Source of the DNA: CAYZHM01 sp964478225
Lineage (GTDB): Bacteria > Pseudomonadota > Alphaproteobacteria > Micavibrionales > Micavibrionaceae
DNA length: 64,000 nucleotides
Assembly: GCA_964478225.1 (NCBI GenBank)
Contig: CAYZHM010000001.1
Coordinates: 248,001-312,000, forward strand
Direction: 5' to 3'
Positions within the stretch are counted from its first letter, which is position 1; every line of letters starts with the position of its first letter. Under the pieces are notes generated by a model. The model made no database searches and was not told the origin of the DNA. It saw only the letters and a program-made list of their open reading frames with translations. This document shows positions 17,049-25,212 of the stretch, piece by piece. The translations under genes and the position numbers were made by a program.

Positions 17049-18458
17049 ATGAAACCCCGTACGTTATTCGAAAAAATCTGGGATGAGCACGTCGTTCACA
17101 AAGGCGAGGACGGGACGTGTTTGATATACATCGACCGTCATTTGGTGCATGAGGTCACCTCGCCGCAGGCATTTGAGGGGTTGCGCATGAATGGGCGCAA
17201 GGTGCGCGAACCCAGAAGGACTTTAGCGGTCATGGATCACAACGTTCCGACGACTGACCGCTCCAAAGGGATTGAAGAGCCTGAAAGCCGCATGCAAATC
17301 GAGACTTTGCGCAAGAATTGTGAGGAGTTCGGGGTGCAGCTGTTCGATATCCTCGACAAGCGCCAGGGGATTGTTCACATTATCGGGCCTGAGCAAGGCT
17401 TTACCCTGCCCGGCCTGACCATCGTTTGCGGCGACAGCCATACTTCTACGCACGGGGCGTTCGGGGCGCTGGCGTTCGGGATTGGTACGAGCGAAGTCGA
17501 ACATGTGCTGGCCACGCAGACGCTTATTCAAAAGCCCGCCAAGACGATGAAGATTGAGGTGAATGGAACGCTGGCCCCCGGTGTTGGCGCGAAGGATATG
17601 ATTTTGGCGATCATTGGGAAGATTGGCACCGCGGGCGGCAACGGCTATGTGATTGAATATGCGGGCAGCGCGGTTGAATCTCTTTCCATGGAGGGGCGCA
17701 TGACGATCTGCAACATGTCGATCGAGGGAGGTGCCCGAGCCGGGATGGTTGCGCCGGATGAGATAACGTTCCAATATATTAAAGGCCGCCCGATGGCACC
17801 GAAGGGCGAGGATTTTGAGAAGGCTGTGACGTATTGGCGCACGCTGAAAAGCGACGACGGCGCTGTCTATGATAAAGTTGTAACACTCAAAGCCGAAGAT
17901 ATTCCGCCCATTGTCACCTGGGGCACGACGCCGGAGGATGTAGTGCCGATTACGGGTTATGTCCCCTCGCCCGCAGATTTTAAAGACAAGAATAAGAAGG
18001 ATTCCGTGAAGCGGATGCTAGATTATATGGGCCTCAAGGCGGGAACGAAGATGACGGATATTGAGCTGGATAAAATTTTTATTGGCTCGTGCACCAATGC
18101 GCGGATTGAAGATTTGCGCGCGGTCGCGGGCATTGTGAAGGGCAAGAAGGTCGCGGCGAATATCAAGGAAGCCATGGTCGTGCCCGGCTCAGGCCTTGTG
18201 AAGATGATGGCGGAGGAAGAAGGTATTGCCGATATCTTGAAAGAGGCAGGATTTGACTGGCGCGAGCCGGGATGCTCGATGTGCCTTGGGATGAACCCCG
18301 ATCAGCTTTCGCCCGGAGAGCGCTGCGCCTCGACCTCCAACCGTAATTTTGAGGGCCGTCAGGGCAAGGACGGTCGCACGCATCTTATGTCCCCTGTCAT
18401 GGCGGCTGCGGCGGCGATTACGGGGAAATTGACCGATGTGCGAGAGATGTTAGACTGA
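17049..18458 (+). CDS. leuC: 3-isopropylmalate dehydratase large subunit
   Basis: With LeuD, this aconitase-family enzyme isomerises 2- to 3-isopropylmalate in leucine synthesis. The Fe-S ligands are in FIGSCTNARIEDLRAV and GCSMCLGMNPDQL. Other signatures are CGDSHTSTHGAFGALAFGIG and STSNRNFEGRQGKDGRTHL. Length (469 aa) is normal. It opens the leuC / HD-GYP / leuD / FkbM / leuB run, in which every junction is a few nt or an overlap. Confidence 0.97.
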   Translation: MKPRTLFEKIWDEHVVHKGEDGTCLIYIDRHLVHEVTSPQAFEGLRMNGRKVREPRRTLAVMDHNVPTTDRSKGIEEPESRMQIETLRKNCEEFGVQLFDILDKRQGIVHIIGPEQGFTLPGLTIVCGDSHTSTHGAFGALAFGIGTSEVEHVLATQTLIQKPAKTMKIEVNGTLAPGVGAKDMILAIIGKIGTAGGNGYVIEYAGSAVESLSMEGRMTICNMSIEGGARAGMVAPDEITFQYIKGRPMAPKGEDFEKAVTYWRTLKSDDGAVYDKVVTLKAEDIPPIVTWGTTPEDVVPITGYVPSPADFKDKNKKDSVKRMLDYMGLKAGTKMTDIELDKIFIGSCTNARIEDLRAVAGIVKGKKVAANIKEAMVVPGSGLVKMMAEEEGIADILKEAGFDWREPGCSMCLGMNPDQLSPGERCASTSNRNFEGRQGKDGRTHLMSPVMAAAAAITGKLTDVREMLD

Positions 18459-18462
18459 TAAC

Positions 18463-19134
18463 ATGAGTGACTGGCCCGATAATTTTAATTTTGAGACTGA
18501 CGAGATTTGTCAGGACGTCTTTAAGCCTTTTATATTGGAACAGATTGAAAAGCTTGGCGCGTATGATGCGCGGCGGCCGAAAGGTCATGTTTATGAATTT
18601 CACCTGCACTCCGAGCGCGTGGCGCAGAATGTTAAGAAGACCATTCTTTATATGGGATTACAGAAACGTGTTGCCAACAATATGTATTGGGCAGTGTTGC
18701 CGCATGATATTGGAAAGATGGCGTTGCCGGTTGACATCTGGGATACAGAAGAAAAGCCCGACGATGCACTAAAACGTTATAGACGCACGCATACCACAAC
18801 CGGGGCAGAGATTGTAGAGAGGGCTCTTGGACTTGAAACCCATCCATTTAAAGATCTGATGCTCGACATTATGATGAACCATCATGAAAAAATGGATGGG
18901 ACGGGGCATCACGGCGTTGAAGGCAAGAAGCTATCCATGCCGGTGAGGCTGACCTGTATAGCGGACTCTTATGATGGATGGCGCACGAACCGCCCGCATT
19001 ACGGTGACCGCGACACCTCCGCCGCCGGTGTGCTGAAACGGATCAAGAAGGAAAAGGGCAAGGCTTTTTTCGATATGAAGCTGGTGAAAGTGTTTGAGAA
19101 GATGAAGCTCGCGGAGTATAAAAGCTCCTCATGA
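18463..19134 (+). CDS. HD-GYP-like phosphohydrolase domain protein
   Basis: This 223-aa cytoplasmic protein has HD-domain metal motifs: an N-terminal His in HLHSERVAQN, VLPHDIGKMALP, RRTHTTTGAEIV and MNHHEKMDGTGHHG. The last matches HD-GYP (HHExxDGxGYP) except that GYP is replaced by GHH. The following IADSYDGWRTNRPHYG is also typical of the family. Members usually hydrolyse cyclic di-GMP, but the altered signature makes that uncertain. It has no sensor domain. It is wedged between leuC and leuD, overlapping leuD by 4 nt. Confidence 0.82.
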   Translation: MSDWPDNFNFETDEICQDVFKPFILEQIEKLGAYDARRPKGHVYEFHLHSERVAQNVKKTILYMGLQKRVANNMYWAVLPHDIGKMALPVDIWDTEEKPDDALKRYRRTHTTTGAEIVERALGLETHPFKDLMLDIMMNHHEKMDGTGHHGVEGKKLSMPVRLTCIADSYDGWRTNRPHYGDRDTSAAGVLKRIKKEKGKAFFDMKLVKVFEKMKLAEYKSSS

Positions 19135-19736
19135 AACCTTTTGTAAAACTCAATGCCAAAGCGGCTCCGCTGCCGATGATGAATGTTGATACCGACATTA
19201 TCATCCCGAAGCAGTTTTTGAAAACCGTGAAGCGTACAGGTCTTGGAGTAAGTGCTTTTTATAATATTCGTTATGATGATAACGGCAGCCCTCTTCCCGA
19301 TTTTCCTCTCAACAAGCCAGAGCATCAGGGGGCGGAGATTTTGATTACGGGCGAGAATTTCGGTTGTGGCTCCAGCCGCGAGCATGCGCCGTGGGCGATT
19401 GCGGATATGGGATTCCGCTGTATCATTGCCCCCTCTTTTGCCGATATTTTCTACAATAACAGCTTTAAGAACGGAATTTTGCCGATTGCCCTGCCGCAGG
19501 AGCAGGTTGATCAGCTTATGGCCGAAGCGCAGGAAAACCCGGATGCGCCACTTGAGATTGATCTTGAAAAACAAACGATCACCCGTGGAAACAAGCTTAG
19601 TTTTGAATTCGAGATTGATCCGTTCCGCAAGCAGTGTTTGCTGAATGGGCTGGATGATATTGGTTTGAGCCTGAAAAAAGAAAATTTCATCGGTGCGTAT
19701 GAAGAAAAGTTAAAGGCAGATAAGCCATGGGTTTGA
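19131..19736 (+). CDS. leuD: 3-isopropylmalate dehydratase small subunit
   Basis: LeuD is the swivel-domain partner of LeuC. Motifs include NVDTDIIIPKQFLKTVKRTG, ENFGCGSSREHAPWAIADMG and APSFADIFYNNSFKNGILPI. Length (201 aa) is normal. Its start overlaps the HD-GYP-like gene (ATGA), and its end overlaps the FkbM gene by 10 nt, indicating one transcript. Confidence 0.97.
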   Translation: MKPFVKLNAKAAPLPMMNVDTDIIIPKQFLKTVKRTGLGVSAFYNIRYDDNGSPLPDFPLNKPEHQGAEILITGENFGCGSSREHAPWAIADMGFRCIIAPSFADIFYNNSFKNGILPIALPQEQVDQLMAEAQENPDAPLEIDLEKQTITRGNKLSFEFEIDPFRKQCLLNGLDDIGLSLKKENFIGAYEEKLKADKPWV

Positions 19737-20404
19737 TCAAATTTAAAAAACGTCTGGATGATGAAGCTAAAATTGCGATGACATTGGCCGCACATAATAT
19801 TGACGTAGTGCTAGATATCGGAGCGAACCGCGGGCAGACGGCGGAACGATTGCGCCGCGATGGGTTTAAGGGGGAAATTATCTCCATTGAGCCCCTGCCC
19901 GCTCTACAGGAAGAATTGCAAGCCAAGGCGGCCAAAGATGCGAACTGGCGCGTGCTGCAACCACTGGCGATAGGCGAAAGCGTTGGCGAGACGGTGATTA
20001 ATATGTCGGTGGCGCCGGATATGAGCTCCATTCTCGGGGCGAGCGGCGAACTGCTGCAGGCTTATCCGAAAACCGCGGTTTTGGATCAGATTACTGTGTC
20101 AATGACCACGCTGGATGCGCTTTATGCAGAGCTTAAGCCAGCCGGGAATGTGTTTGTGAAGATTGATACGCAAGGCTATGAGATGGCGATTTTAAAGGGC
20201 GCGGAAGAAACTTTGAAGACCGTGAAAGGCTTGCGTGTGGAGATGTCTCTGGAACCGCTGTATGACGGCGAAGCGACCTATCTGGAGATTATCGATTACT
20301 TGGCGCAACGCGGGTTTAAGCCGCATATGCTGGTGGATATCGGGTTTTCGAAGACGCTCAGTAAGCAATTGCAGTTAGACGGGGTTTTCTTCAGGGATGC
20401 GTAA
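19727..20404 (+). CDS. FkbM family methyltransferase
   Basis: This 225-aa SAM-dependent methyltransferase resembles the FkbM family. The SAM-binding region is IDVVLDIGANRGQTAERLRR, with an acidic residue after the next strand in ISIEPLPALQEEL. FkbM signatures FVKIDTQGYEMAILKGAEET and VEMSLEPLYDGEATYLEI are present. FkbM enzymes O-methylate sugars or polyketides; the substrate here is unknown. It overlaps leuD upstream and leuB downstream, so it is embedded in the leucine operon although no role in leucine synthesis is expected. Confidence 0.9.
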   Translation: MGLIKFKKRLDDEAKIAMTLAAHNIDVVLDIGANRGQTAERLRRDGFKGEIISIEPLPALQEELQAKAAKDANWRVLQPLAIGESVGETVINMSVAPDMSSILGASGELLQAYPKTAVLDQITVSMTTLDALYAELKPAGNVFVKIDTQGYEMAILKGAEETLKTVKGLRVEMSLEPLYDGEATYLEIIDYLAQRGFKPHMLVDIGFSKTLSKQLQLDGVFFRDA

Positions 20405-21479
20405 AAAGCTGTTGTTACTGCCGGGCGATGGGATTGGGCCGGAGATTATGGCCGAGGTGAAGAAGGTTATTCAGTGGGTGAATGACGCGGGCGATTTGAC
20501 CATTGAAACCGAGGAGGATCACATTGGCGGGGCAGCGTATGAGGCGTACGGCAAGCCGCTTTCCGATGAAACTTTGGCGCGGGCAAAGGCAGCAGATGCG
20601 ATCCTGATGGGATGTGTCGGCGGGCCGCAATGGGACAAAGTGGGTTACGATAAACGTCCTGAGGCTGGGCTTTTAAGGCTGCGCAAAGAGCTGGATCTCT
20701 TTGCGAATTTACGCCCCGCGATTGTGTTTGATGCGCTGGTGGAGGCGTCGAGCCTAAAGCCCGAGATTGTAAAAGGTTTGGACATTTTGATCGTGCGCGA
20801 GCTGACCGGCGGGGTGTATTTCGGGGAGCCGCGCGGGATTGAGGATTTGGGCAACGGGGAGCGGCGCGGCGTGAATACGCAGGTTTATACGAGTTCAGAG
20901 ATTAAGCGCATAGGACGCGTGGCGTTCGAGATTGCACGCAAGCGCAGCGGCAAGGTCACGAGCTGCGAAAAAGCCAATGTCATGGAAAGCGGAAAATTGT
21001 GGCGCGAGGAGATGACGGCCTTACATAGTGAATATAAGGACATAGCGCTGGAGCATATGTATGCGGATAATTGCGCGATGCAGCTCCTTCGAAATCCGCG
21101 GCAGTTTGATGTGATTGTGACGGATAATCTGTTTGGCGATATTTTATCGGACGAGGCGGCGATGCTGACCGGCTCGCTGGGCATGTTGCCGTCGGCCTCG
21201 CTGGGCGCTGCGGGCGTGCCGGGGCTGTATGAGCCGGTTCATGGGTCTGCGCCGGATATTGCGGGTAAAGGCGTGGCCAACCCGCTGGCGGCGATTTTGA
21301 GCCTGGCGATGTGTTTGAAATATAGCTTTGAGCGCGGGGATTTGGCGGAGCGGATTGAGGGCGCGGTTCAGGCGGTTTTGAATTCCGGCACCCGCACAGC
21401 AGACATTATGGCCGAGGGATGTAAAAAAGTTTCGACGGCGCAGATGGGCGATGCGATTGTCGCCGCACTTCGAGCATAA
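20397..21479 (+). CDS. leuB: 3-isopropylmalate dehydrogenase
   Basis: LeuB oxidatively decarboxylates 3-isopropylmalate with NAD+. Motifs are LLLPGDGIGPEIMAEVKKV, IVRELTGGVYFGEPRG, the Mg-binding DNLFGDILSDEAAMLTGSLG, and the NAD-binding EPVHGSAPDIAGKGVANPLA. Length (360 aa) is normal. It overlaps the FkbM gene by 8 nt and is followed at once by a strong terminator. Confidence 0.97.
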   Translation: MRKKLLLLPGDGIGPEIMAEVKKVIQWVNDAGDLTIETEEDHIGGAAYEAYGKPLSDETLARAKAADAILMGCVGGPQWDKVGYDKRPEAGLLRLRKELDLFANLRPAIVFDALVEASSLKPEIVKGLDILIVRELTGGVYFGEPRGIEDLGNGERRGVNTQVYTSSEIKRIGRVAFEIARKRSGKVTSCEKANVMESGKLWREEMTALHSEYKDIALEHMYADNCAMQLLRNPRQFDVIVTDNLFGDILSDEAAMLTGSLGMLPSASLGAAGVPGLYEPVHGSAPDIAGKGVANPLAAILSLAMCLKYSFERGDLAERIEGAVQAVLNSGTRTADIMAEGCKKVSTAQMGDAIVAALRA

Positions 21480-21510
21480 AAAAAGAGCCTGCGGGGCGCA
21501 GGCTCTTTTT
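21480..21510. terminator. Bidirectional rho-independent terminator between leuB and the pilin gene
   Basis: A 14-bp perfect stem (AAAAAGAGCCTGCG / CGCAGGCTCTTTTT, loop GGG) has a T-run on both strands. It serves the convergent leuB and prepilin genes. Confidence 0.92.
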
Positions 21511-21524
21511 GGGAAATATTTAGA

Positions 21525-22334
21525 TTATTGCTGGATACGGACAGCGAGTGAACAGTTAGACTGGTCAGTTCCTTCGTTGTAAACGCCTGCAGCGGTGTTT
21601 ACGTCAGCACATCCTGCTGCGCCTGCTCCAACTGGACCAATAGCACGAACAGTTCCACCGTTTGGCGCACCATCGTCCATTTTGCGGTCGATACGTGCAG
21701 CCGCCTGAGGACCAAACAAACCTTGTCCTGCTGTGCCAGAAGCTGGGGTGGCAACGCTAGATCTAATGACGACGTACATTCCGCCCCTTGCTGTTACTGC
21801 TGCACCGGCCGTTGCGTTTGTTATAGCGCCGTTTCCTGTTTGACCCATAACGAAACCGCCGCCAATATTCGCAGCCGGGAAGGCCTCTCCCCATGTTGGG
21901 GCGTTGGTGGCGTTAACACCATTGAGTAGATCAGCCGCCGCCAAATGTTTCCAGAAGTTGGCTGGCTCACCTGCCGCGTTTGCTGCTGCCACCGCTCCTG
22001 CTCCTGCGCCGTTTGGATCTATTGGTGCAACGGGAGTACCAATTGTTGAATCCCCAGTACCATTGAAACAAAAACCTCCATTGCCACAGTTTGGCAATCT
22101 GGTTTGAGCATTAGCCATGTCCCCGGCCAAAGACTGGTAGGAATCGCGGAATGTTGATACCGAAGCATCAATCCCTTTCAATTGTGCCACTGTTGACGCG
22201 ATACGGGCGTTTTGGATCAATTCCTGCCCTTTCAAGATCCCGCCGATGAGCAGGCCGATAATGATCATCACGATCGCCAATTCCACGAGTGTGAAACCGC
22301 TTTCGCGTGATTGAATGTGTGGTGTGGTTTTCAT
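21525..22334 (-). CDS. Type IV prepilin (major pilin candidate)
   Basis: The 269-aa protein has a class III signal: a 13-residue leader, cleavage at G13|F14, then FTLVELAIVMIIIGLLIGG with Glu5 of the mature form. The rest is Gly/Ala/Asn-rich with a few cysteines. A loop near residue 215 (ARIDRKMDDGAPNGGTV) resembles the Asp-rich, possibly calcium-binding segment seen in many MSHA/T2SS-type pilins. It has a strong AAAGGAGA ribosome site and its own 319-nt upstream region. It is the only prepilin in the window and the last gene of the pilus locus, so it is probably the main pilin substrate of PilD. Confidence 0.9.
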   Translation of the reverse strand: MKTTPHIQSRESGFTLVELAIVMIIIGLLIGGILKGQELIQNARIASTVAQLKGIDASVSTFRDSYQSLAGDMANAQTRLPNCGNGGFCFNGTGDSTIGTPVAPIDPNGAGAGAVAAANAAGEPANFWKHLAAADLLNGVNATNAPTWGEAFPAANIGGGFVMGQTGNGAITNATAGAAVTARGGMYVVIRSSVATPASGTAGQGLFGPQAAARIDRKMDDGAPNGGTVRAIGPVGAGAAGCADVNTAAGVYNEGTDQSNCSLAVRIQQ

Positions 22335-22653
22335 TGTTGTAGTCTCCTTTAATAAAAAGTTAAAAAACGAACGTTTTTTTAGATGTCGTGTTAATCAGGC
22401 CCCTTCATTTGACCCGGACTTACTTTACACTGATTTATCAAAACGTCATAGCCCTAGCTTCCATTTTTGCCGTTATATGTTAAACAAAACCTTAAAAAAT
22501 GATGTTGATTCAATCACTTTGACAAAATGAGGGGTCAATTTGACATATAGATCGGCCCGAATTGTGAAGAAATCCATTTTCTTAGAAAATGGCCTTTTTA
22601 GCCCCGTTCTGAACAGAAATATTTGTATTTTTACCACTGAATTTGGAGGGAAA
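22335..22653 (-). promoter_or_regulatory. 319-nt regulatory region upstream of the prepilin gene
   Basis: This gap separates the AraC gene stop from the pilin start and should hold the pilin promoter. It contains TTAA-N7-TTAA at 22349-22363 next to the ribosome site. The hexamer TTTGAC occurs at 22408, 22518 and 22539, the last within the palindrome GTCAA-T-TTGAC (22534-22544). An 8-bp hairpin (CCATTTTC / GAAAATGG, 22574-22592) may end the AraC transcript. No ORF with a ribosome site was seen. Confidence 0.5.
22349..22363. promoter_or_regulatory. CtrA-like site upstream of prepilin
   Basis: A perfect TTAA-N7-TTAA lies 15-29 nt before the prepilin start codon. CtrA controls pilA in Caulobacter, but the sequence here is AT-rich and the match could be chance. 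Confidence 0.3.
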
Positions 22654-23682
22654 TCAGCCTTTTTTTCGGAATTCCGAGGGTGATTTACCGGTCATTTCTT
22701 TAAAAACCCGGTTAAAGGACGGCAACGCATTAAAGCCAACCTCATCACATATGGTCTTGACCGGGGCTGAGGTCTCCAAAAGGAGCCTTTTGGCGTCCTC
22801 AATACGGCGTTCGTTCATCAATTGGGGGAAAGATTTGCCAAAATAGGTGTTAATGATGCGGGATATGGTGGCCTCCGACGTGCCGCATTCCCTTGCGAGG
22901 TCAGCCCGGGAATAGGCCGGTTCGTGGTAAACCTTCTCTAAATCCAGCAGGCTTTCGGCTTTTTTGGCAATGGCCATTTCATCGTCTGTTAAACGCTCTG
23001 ATGATCTGCGTTCGTTTACCTCAACGGCCTGGGGGTAGATGCGGAATAGACTGGTGTTGACGAGGTAGATAAAGGCCAAGCCAAGGATTGTCCGCGCCAG
23101 AGCGATTGTTTGATTGTCGAGATCTACGCTTACCGATGCCAGCATCAGGGAGAGGAAGGCAATATTGGCGATAACAATCGCCAGAATGAGCCAATAGCGC
23201 TCTTTTGCTGTTTTCTTCCCTGTGATGTCGCGGAATAGGCCTTTATAGAACCAGATTGTCAGCATTGAAATCCCGCCGACGATCAGGCCGGCAATCGTGA
23301 GAAAATCGAGGTAACTTTCTTCTTTGTCCTGGAATTGTTGGACAACCAGATAAGCTGCAGGCAGCAGTAACAAGACCCAGTAATGATAAAGGGCCGGGAC
23401 GCGGCTGATTTGGGCGATTTGAATAATTAGGAGAATGCTGAGGGGTGGGCCTAAAAACCAGAGCGCCCACGAGATTTCTTCAAAATGAGGAGTGTTGGCC
23501 GCCCATCCCCTTTCAGCGGCATCGAACAGAAAAGCCAGCCCCATGACCAGAAAATAAAGCAGAGGCAGGATTGCACGGGCGATACGGCCTGAGCGAAACG
23601 CCATATAGACGATGATATGCAGGCAGAAAGCCACGCCGAGGAGGGAAAGAATTTCAGGAATGTTAAAACGCAAGGATTCCAT
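22654..23682 (-). CDS. Membrane-embedded AraC-family regulator
   Basis: The 342-aa protein has about seven hydrophobic segments in residues 1-225 and an AraC-type double helix-turn-helix at the C-terminus. The first helix-turn-helix is YSRADLARECGTSEATISRI; the second carries PVKTICDEVGFNALPSFNRV and FKEMTGKSPSEFRKKG. Its position, directly before the prepilin gene and after the pilus genes, suggests it senses a membrane or external signal and controls pilin or pilus expression. The start has AAGG 7 nt upstream. Target and ligand are unknown. Confidence 0.88.
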   Translation of the reverse strand: MESLRFNIPEILSLLGVAFCLHIIVYMAFRSGRIARAILPLLYFLVMGLAFLFDAAERGWAANTPHFEEISWALWFLGPPLSILLIIQIAQISRVPALYHYWVLLLLPAAYLVVQQFQDKEESYLDFLTIAGLIVGGISMLTIWFYKGLFRDITGKKTAKERYWLILAIVIANIAFLSLMLASVSVDLDNQTIALARTILGLAFIYLVNTSLFRIYPQAVEVNERRSSERLTDDEMAIAKKAESLLDLEKVYHEPAYSRADLARECGTSEATISRIINTYFGKSFPQLMNERRIEDAKRLLLETSAPVKTICDEVGFNALPSFNRVFKEMTGKSPSEFRKKG

Positions 23683-23697
23683 ATGACCTTAGTCTAA

Positions 23698-24423
23698 TCA
23701 CTGTACGTCATCACATAAAGGGTTTTTTTGCGCCTCTTCAGGCGTGAGGATTTGTTCGCAGATATAGGCTTTGGTGGCGTTGATCTCATTTGCGTTCATT
23801 TTATCGTGTCTGTCTTTTAATATGGAGAGGAGCATCTCGTAGGCGGCTTGTTTTTCGCCGCGCGCGTTTAGGACATTCGCGGGCATATTGCGGGCCCACA
23901 TCGGGATGTCAGCATCGAGATTGGAAAGCTTTCTTGCCAATTCTAATGAGCGCCCCAGATCATTCATTTTAAAGCGGGCGATATAAGCCGCCTGAGCGAG
24001 CCAGCGCCATTTTTCGCCTTGCGTGGAGTTACCGGCGATTTCAAGATAATCAACAAGAGGTTTCAGCTTTTCGGTGTTGGTATCCAATCCCCCATAATAG
24101 AACGAAGCAACGTATGGGAGAAAATCGGACTTGGGGTCGAAGCTATGCAGGAGCATGAACCATCCGCCGAGATTATCGTAATTATAGTCGCGGAGGCTGG
24201 TGGTGCGGCCGCCGTAATCCCCCATGTTCTGCAGGATTATTCCGAAGCTGCGGTAAGCAAAAAGAGTATCTCCCAGCCCTGCCCCGGCGGCGCTGAGCTT
24301 TCCGGGTGGTGGCGGGACGTTGGTCCATTTGCTTTGAAGATGGCTTGTGGTCAGGAAAAGACCGATGCAGCCGGTTAGCGAGATCATCAGGACAATCCAG
24401 ATGTTGCGCTCGGTCGATTTCAT
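23698..24423 (-). CDS. Membrane-anchored TPR-like protein, possible ABC accessory (PilG-like role)
   Basis: The 241-aa protein has one N-terminal membrane anchor (IWIVLMISLTGCIGLFL) and a helical, TPR-like periplasmic domain with regions such as RWLAQAAYIARFKMNDLGRS and RNMPANVLNARGEKQAAYEM. It has no recognised family. It lies 3 nt after the ABC permease. In Myxococcus xanthus an ABC pair (PilH ATPase, PilI permease) works with a third membrane protein, PilG, in pilus assembly. An equivalent role is suggested by context only. Confidence 0.7.
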   Translation of the reverse strand: MKSTERNIWIVLMISLTGCIGLFLTTSHLQSKWTNVPPPPGKLSAAGAGLGDTLFAYRSFGIILQNMGDYGGRTTSLRDYNYDNLGGWFMLLHSFDPKSDFLPYVASFYYGGLDTNTEKLKPLVDYLEIAGNSTQGEKWRWLAQAAYIARFKMNDLGRSLELARKLSNLDADIPMWARNMPANVLNARGEKQAAYEMLLSILKDRHDKMNANEINATKAYICEQILTPEEAQKNPLCDDVQ

Positions 24424-24426
24424 TGT

Positions 24427-25188
24427 CTAAAACTGCTTTCTCACAAGATCAATAAGAGCGGCGCAGAGGACAAGAGTGCAGAAGAGAACGCCTTGAATAA
24501 TTAAGAACATATATCCTGCTCCCCCTTCTGTACCATAGAGAAGCCATGATGTTTGCCCCATGAGATCGAGGCGCGGCGTTAAGACAGAGACCATATTCAT
24601 AGCCATTTGAAAGCCTTCGAAGAGAGACGTTTTGCCTGTTGTCTGTAAGATGCCAAGGATTTGCCCGATCATGCGGCCGAGGACATAAAATGCAATGACG
24701 GTCATAGAAGCACTGGCGGCGCTCGAGAAATACATGCCGAAGAACAGGGCGATATTGACCATGATGATATTTTCGATGATGAGGCTGAAGCCCCAGAGGA
24801 TTGTGCCCTCGCCGAAATGATGCGGCCCCAAGATATAAATACAGAAGAGCTGAACAAGCGCCGTCAAGATTGCAAGAATTGAGAAAGCGGCGGAATAAGA
24901 GAGCAAAAATTGCACGCGGCCTACGGGGCGAGAGAGGATGAACTCAACATCGCGGGCCTCGAAGGAACGGCGCATAAAGAAAACAACAAAAAGGACGAGG
25001 CCAAATACTCCGGCAAGGCGTATGCCGCCGCTAGCGAAGACGAGTGTGAACTGATCCTTTTCGACGATAGCGGCGGAGCCCATGAAAACAGAGAGGCTGC
25101 AAGCGACCGCCATGATGACAAGTAGAGAGATAATAAGTTTATCCCTGACTGCTGCTGTCAAAGCGTACTTAATAAGAGAGAGTGACAT
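24427..25188 (-). CDS. ABC-2 type transporter permease
   Basis: The 253-aa protein has about six membrane segments in ABC-2/NosY-like arrangement, with the cytoplasmic motif SFEARDVEFILSRPVGRVQF between the second and third segments. It has no ATPase domain. The likely ATPase partner is encoded about 6.5 kb upstream in the same transcription direction (31725-32465), with pilus genes between the two. A good GGAG-containing ribosome site precedes the start. The substrate is unknown; an M. xanthus PilI-like part in pilus biogenesis is plausible. Confidence 0.85.
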   Translation of the reverse strand: MSLSLIKYALTAAVRDKLIISLLVIMAVACSLSVFMGSAAIVEKDQFTLVFASGGIRLAGVFGLVLFVVFFMRRSFEARDVEFILSRPVGRVQFLLSYSAAFSILAILTALVQLFCIYILGPHHFGEGTILWGFSLIIENIIMVNIALFFGMYFSSAASASMTVIAFYVLGRMIGQILGILQTTGKTSLFEGFQMAMNMVSVLTPRLDLMGQTSWLLYGTEGGAGYMFLIIQGVLFCTLVLCAALIDLVRKQF

Positions 25189-25212
25189 ACCCTGCTCTCC
25201 TGCATTCCGATC

